Shown: positions 60,807 to 64,000 of the stretch, one piece after another
Layout: every line of letters starts with the position of its first letter
Position numbering within the stretch: the first letter of the stretch is position 1
DNA from: Frondihabitans peucedani
Lineage (GTDB): Bacteria; Actinomycetota; Actinomycetes; Actinomycetales; Microbacteriaceae
Direction of reading: 5' to 3'
NCBI RefSeq assembly: GCF_039537585.1
Contig: NZ_BAABAU010000001.1
Coordinates: forward strand, 1-64,000
DNA length: 64,000 bases
The notes under the pieces: model-generated
Seen by the model: the letters and a program-made list of their open reading frames with translations, nothing else
The model's database searches: none
What the model was told of the DNA's origin: nothing
Position numbers and translations under genes: made by a program

Positions 60807-62060
60807 TCAGAGCAGTCGCCGGAGTTCCTCACCGCTCATCACCGGGATTCCGTAGTGCCGCGCCTTGCGAGCCTTGCCCGAGAGGCTGTCGGGGTCGGCT
60901 GCGACGAGGAGGGTCGTCTTCTTGGTGACCGCGGGAGCGACGGTGACCCCTCCAGCCAGCAGCCGAGAGGCGATCTCGTCGCGGGGTGCCCAGAGTTCGC
61001 CTGTGATGACGACGACGTCCGCCGTGGACAGCGCCATGGGACGACTATCTCGTTGCACGGCCTGACTCGCATGAGTGGCCTGGGCAGTAGGAACGCTTGG
61101 TGCTTCGAGGGCGCGAGCGGCACGATCCTGCTCGATGTTCAGGATCTTCGCGACCGCCCCGATCTGGGACGCCTCCGAGGGCGTCAGGATCCCGTCGCTC
61201 CAGGCGGCCTCGACGAGAGCGTCGAAGTACTGGTCGTGCAGGATCCTGCGCTGACGTTCGTCGAGCCCGAGGCTCTTTGCGAGCTGGTGCAGGTCGTCTG
61301 CCTCTTCGAGGGACAGGAAGCCATCCGAGAGCGCTCGGTCGAGCATCGCCGCGTAGGAGTCGTCTTCGGCGGAGGCTCCGAGCGGTGGCAGGCGGTCCGT
61401 CAGAGCCTCGAGGAAGCCTGCCGGCACGCTGCTGACTTCAGCTCGGCGCGGCCGGGGGTACCACGTGGCGCGTTGTCGGCCTGCGGTGGTGGGCCAGGGG
61501 AGGCGGTTGGCGAAGTCACCCCACTTCTCCCACCACTCCGGGGTGTCGCTGCCCGCGTCGAGGTAGGCGGCCAGAAGCTGCGCCGTCGCGCGTGCGTCGG
61601 CGAGCGCCTCGTGTGCGTCCGTCAGCTCGATGTCGTAGGCGGCGCAGCAATCGGCGAGCTTCCGTCCGGACCCTGGGAGGAAAGTGCTGGCGAGCTTCAT
61701 CGTGCAGAGCGTGGACTGAGGGTCGAGCGGGCTGCTGAAGCCGGCCCGCTCGAGCTCGGCGTTGAGAAAGGGGATGTCGAACTGGGTGTTGTGCGTGACC
61801 ACCACACGCCCGGCCAGCAGCTCGACGAGCTTCGCGGCGATGGCACTGAAGGTCGGTGCGTCGCGCACGTCCGCCCCGACGATGCCGTGAATGCGGGTCG
61901 GCCCCAGGTCTCGCCCAGGATTGAGGACCGTCTGATACTCACGCCCGAGTTCGCCGGAAGGGCTGACGTGGACGATGCCGATCTCGATGACGCGATGGTG
62001 ATGCGAAGGTGAGAGCCCGGTCGTCTCGAAGTCGAGGACGGCGTAGCCGTTGTGCGTCAT
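60807..62060 (-). CDS. DEDDh 3'-5' exonuclease with TerB-like middle and C-terminal BRCT
   Basis: 417 aa. Residues 1-170 are a DnaQ-type exonuclease: D10 and E12 in LDFETTG, D in HNTQFDIPFL, and HEALADARA with the catalytic His and Asp. Residues about 225-310 are helical and acidic with two DG-L-S/TxxE repeats (SDGFLSLEEADDL, SDGILTPSEASQI), resembling TerB-type domains. Residues about 340-417 are a BRCT domain (ADVVVITGELWAPRDEIASRLLAGG). Family members trim DNA in repair. AGGGGGAAC precedes the ATG. Confidence 0.87.
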   Translation of the reverse strand: MTHNGYAVLDFETTGLSPSHHHRVIEIGIVHVSPSGELGREYQTVLNPGRDLGPTRIHGIVGADVRDAPTFSAIAAKLVELLAGRVVVTHNTQFDIPFLNAELERAGFSSPLDPQSTLCTMKLASTFLPGSGRKLADCCAAYDIELTDAHEALADARATAQLLAAYLDAGSDTPEWWEKWGDFANRLPWPTTAGRQRATWYPRPRRAEVSSVPAGFLEALTDRLPPLGASAEDDSYAAMLDRALSDGFLSLEEADDLHQLAKSLGLDERQRRILHDQYFDALVEAAWSDGILTPSEASQIGAVAKILNIEQDRAARALEAPSVPTAQATHASQAVQRDSRPMALSTADVVVITGELWAPRDEIASRLLAGGVTVAPAVTKKTTLLVAADPDSLSGKARKARHYGIPVMSGEELRRLL

Positions 62061-62107
62061 GTGTTCCCCCTGGTGGTTCTAGCCCTCAACGCCGCTGTCG
62101 GTTCTCT

Positions 62108-63388
62108 CTAGTTCTCCGGTGAGCCTTCGAGGTCGTCGGAGGGGACATCGACCTCTTTGGGCTGGCTCGATCTATCGCCCCGAGCCCGCTCAGCGACCTG
62201 ATCCGCCATGTCAGCGGTGATCGTCCGAGCCCTCTTGAGTACCGAGCCTCCGAAGCGGCCTACCAATTCGATCCCGTCGGCGCCGTTCTCGATCGCGTCG
62301 TCTTTCAGGTCTCCCGCAGCGTCACGCCATCGCTTGGCCGACAGCGACTCGCGGTCCGCTTCGATGCCGAGAACTTCGTGAAAGTCGCCGATACCCGTGG
62401 CGACACGGTTACTCGTCTGGACGACCTCGCGTGGCTTGAAGGGATGGAAGAGGACCTTCGCGTTGGCGCTGCCCGCAGCAGCGTCCACCCGCTCCATCAG
62501 GCGCCCGGTACTGCCCGCGATGACATCCAGACGCTTCTGCCGCGCGATCGTGAGGCCGCGGCGGTGCCGATCGAGCTCCTCTGGGCTGGAGGTGAGAACG
62601 CGGTCGAGTTCGAGCACCGCCATGGCATCCTGCAGCTGGAAGCACCGAGCGAGTACGGCCAGCCACTCCTGGACAGTGGGTTCAACCGCCGCGATCGTCT
62701 CGGCCATGTCGCCGACGCCGTGCTGACGTTCGACCTTCTCCACGATCGCATCCAGCTGACGAAGTGCGTAGGCCTGGGTCGACTTGAGTGCGGAGGACGA
62801 CGACTGGACCTTCGACCAGGTGATGTCGGAGACCCATCCCACCTCGTGTCGTAGAGTCATCGCTTCGTCGATCTCGAGTTCGGCGCCGATCATGCCGGCG
62901 ACGGCAGCATCCTTCTGCGCGCGAAGAACCTCGTCGACCTTGGCATCGATGACGGCGAGGTAGTCGGCGATGTCGTCCATCTGCTGTTGCATTGCCATCT
63001 GCGACATGATGCCTGCCGCGCCTGCGAGCATGGCTGGGTTGAGCGCCATCATGCCGCCACCCCTGGCAAACTCGAGGATGTGCTTCGTCTTGCCGTTGCT
63101 CATCAGGACGGCGCGCGACAAGCCAGGCTGAGAGCCCTTCATCGGTGGGAATCTATTCAGAGCCTTGGCTGATTCCTTCGTCAGCTTCACCCAGCGCCCC
63201 GAGCTCGCCGCGATTTCCGACCCGACCTTGAGCGCAGCGGCCCCGTTGCTCAGAGCCGACGTGACGCGAGTGAGGTCGAGCTCCTTCGAAGGAAGCCCCT
63301 GCGATGAGAGAAATCGCTCCACTGCTGCAGGCTCTCCGATGACAGCCAGGCCGTCGTTGTCTCTGATGAGCTCGATTTCGTCGTCCAT
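62108..63388 (-). CDS. unknown protein with central hydrophobic Met-rich segment
   Basis: 426 aa from ATG 63388, which has AGGGA five bases upstream; ATG 63400 is also possible. Residues about 110-150 are Ala/Met/Gly-rich and hydrophobic (MMALNPAMLAGAAGIMSQMAM), followed by a coiled-coil-like helix (QMDDIADYLAVIDAKVDEVLRAQKD). The C-terminal third is charged and helical. No catalytic motif is recognised. It may associate with membranes or oligomerise. GC is about 58-60 percent, well below the core genes. Confidence 0.75.
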   Translation of the reverse strand: MDDEIELIRDNDGLAVIGEPAAVERFLSSQGLPSKELDLTRVTSALSNGAAALKVGSEIAASSGRWVKLTKESAKALNRFPPMKGSQPGLSRAVLMSNGKTKHILEFARGGGMMALNPAMLAGAAGIMSQMAMQQQMDDIADYLAVIDAKVDEVLRAQKDAAVAGMIGAELEIDEAMTLRHEVGWVSDITWSKVQSSSSALKSTQAYALRQLDAIVEKVERQHGVGDMAETIAAVEPTVQEWLAVLARCFQLQDAMAVLELDRVLTSSPEELDRHRRGLTIARQKRLDVIAGSTGRLMERVDAAAGSANAKVLFHPFKPREVVQTSNRVATGIGDFHEVLGIEADRESLSAKRWRDAAGDLKDDAIENGADGIELVGRFGGSVLKRARTITADMADQVAERARGDRSSQPKEVDVPSDDLEGSPEN

Positions 63389-63408
63389 TGGTTCCCTCAT
63401 CGTCTGAT

Positions 63409-64000
63409 TCACTTTTCGCGTTCGTCGAGGAAATCGACGAACGCCTTCTTCTGGGGCACGTGGACGAACCACTGCGAGTCGTAGCTGAGCTCGCCCGCAA
63501 CCTCGAGCGCGCTGCCCAACCGCTGCAGGCAACGTGAGTAGAAGCCCGCCTTGTGCGCCTCGAGGTAACCCAGCTTGGTCGATCCGTTGTACACGGCGAC
63601 TGTCGCAGTGTCAGCACCCTCGATCGGCTCGTCGACGAGGAAAAAGCGGTCCTCAGCGACGTCCTTCCGCCGCTCCCAGCTCAGGAAGAGGTCGGCGCCG
63701 GTGGTAGCCAGTCGTGCTGTGGGGGCATCGAGCAGGGCTGTGGCTGTCGACGGGTCGAACTCCTCGGTCAGCGTCGCGGCGGCGGCTAGGCGGGCGGAAG
63801 GAAGAGGTGCCGGCGACGACACGTCGTCGTTCGTCGGGCGAGATCCTGTGCCCGCGACGATGAGGTCGCCGGTGCCACGCGCCACCCGTCCACGGCCCTC
63901 TGCGAAACGCAGAGCCTCGACGAGACGTCCTCGGATGGCTGTTGTGAGACGTACGCCGCCGAAGACACCCAGGGTCGCCCGCAGGAGCTCCTCCTCGGGC
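63409..64000 (-). CDS. unknown protein, 5' end outside the window
   Basis: At least 196 codons; the frame stays open to base 64000, so the true start lies beyond the window. A GTG at 63885 is internal. Visible parts are an N-terminal segment with EEELLRATLGVFGGVRL, an Ala-rich linker, and a C-terminal half with TTGADLFLSWERRKDVAEDRF and YNGSTKLGYLEAHKAGFYSRC. No family recognised. Sits 21 bases upstream of the 426-aa unknown gene on the same strand, so the two are probably co-transcribed. Confidence 0.75.
   Translation of the reverse strand, partial: PEEELLRATLGVFGGVRLTTAIRGRLVEALRFAEGRGRVARGTGDLIVAGTGSRPTNDDVSSPAPLPSARLAAAATLTEEFDPSTATALLDAPTARLATTGADLFLSWERRKDVAEDRFFLVDEPIEGADTATVAVYNGSTKLGYLEAHKAGFYSRCLQRLGSALEVAGELSYDSQWFVHVPQKKAFVDFLDEREK

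Overview
The window is chromosomal DNA of a high-GC actinobacterium, most likely Microbacteriaceae. The evidence is the very GC-rich coding sequence with strong GC3 preference, frequent GTG starts, leaderless promoters with an An3T-type -10 box, and a gene order close to the mycobacterial Rv1691-Rv1713 block. It starts in the 3' end of a 23S rRNA gene, followed by 5S rRNA and a terminator. No insertion sequence, prophage or CRISPR array was seen.

Region 1 (0.5-18.3 kb, plus strand) is a conserved housekeeping block: TPR protein, HAD phosphatase, a 48-aa microprotein, tlyA, nadK, recN, pyrG, a Nudix hydrolase, xerD, then parA-like, scpA, scpB, an rluB-like pseudouridine synthase, tyrA, cmk and der. 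It links DNA repair, chromosome segregation, NAD(P) and CTP supply, rRNA modification and ribosome assembly. The block is interrupted at 10.16-10.9 kb by a lower-GC pocket on the minus strand that encodes a secreted Gly/Cys-rich hydrophobic protein and a small two-helix membrane protein.

Region 2 (18.4-36 kb) is accessory metabolism and transport: an HxlR regulator divergent from an MFS exporter, a dienelactone hydrolase, a copper amine oxidase, a lipoprotein, tRNA-Pro(GGG), an envelope/stress set (two DUF2382/YsnF proteins and a TM-helix channel-like protein) near a TetR gene with paired operators, a ROK-regulated CUT2 sugar ABC transporter, a YihY protein and an APC permease.

Region 3 (35.6-44.8 kb) holds a RecQ helicase with a phosphoribosyltransferase-like tail, a SWIM-SNF2 helicase, a membrane-anchored sulfite-oxidase-type molybdoenzyme, an alpha/beta hydrolase and a secreted HNH (DUF1524) nuclease.

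Region 4 (44.8-56.6 kb) is the most unusual. A surface-glycan set (pyruvyl transferase, HEAT-repeat/GT4 fusion, UGT-type and GT2-type glycosyltransferases) is followed by a tightly coupled three-gene operon: a GCS2 amidoligase fused to a circularly permuted ATP-grasp domain, an asparagine-synthetase-type amidotransferase, and an S9 peptidase. This looks like a pathway for making and recycling an amidated small peptide.

Region 5 (56.6-64 kb) has an EamA exporter with a divergent CGNR regulator, a MerR/DUF4188 divergent pair, and at the right edge a lower-GC minus-strand group (NERD nuclease-related protein, DEDDh exonuclease-BRCT, two proteins of unknown function) bordered by a 13-bp tandem repeat. 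Across the whole window the word GATCCTGC(G) is far more common than chance, at about 45 copies counted by eye.
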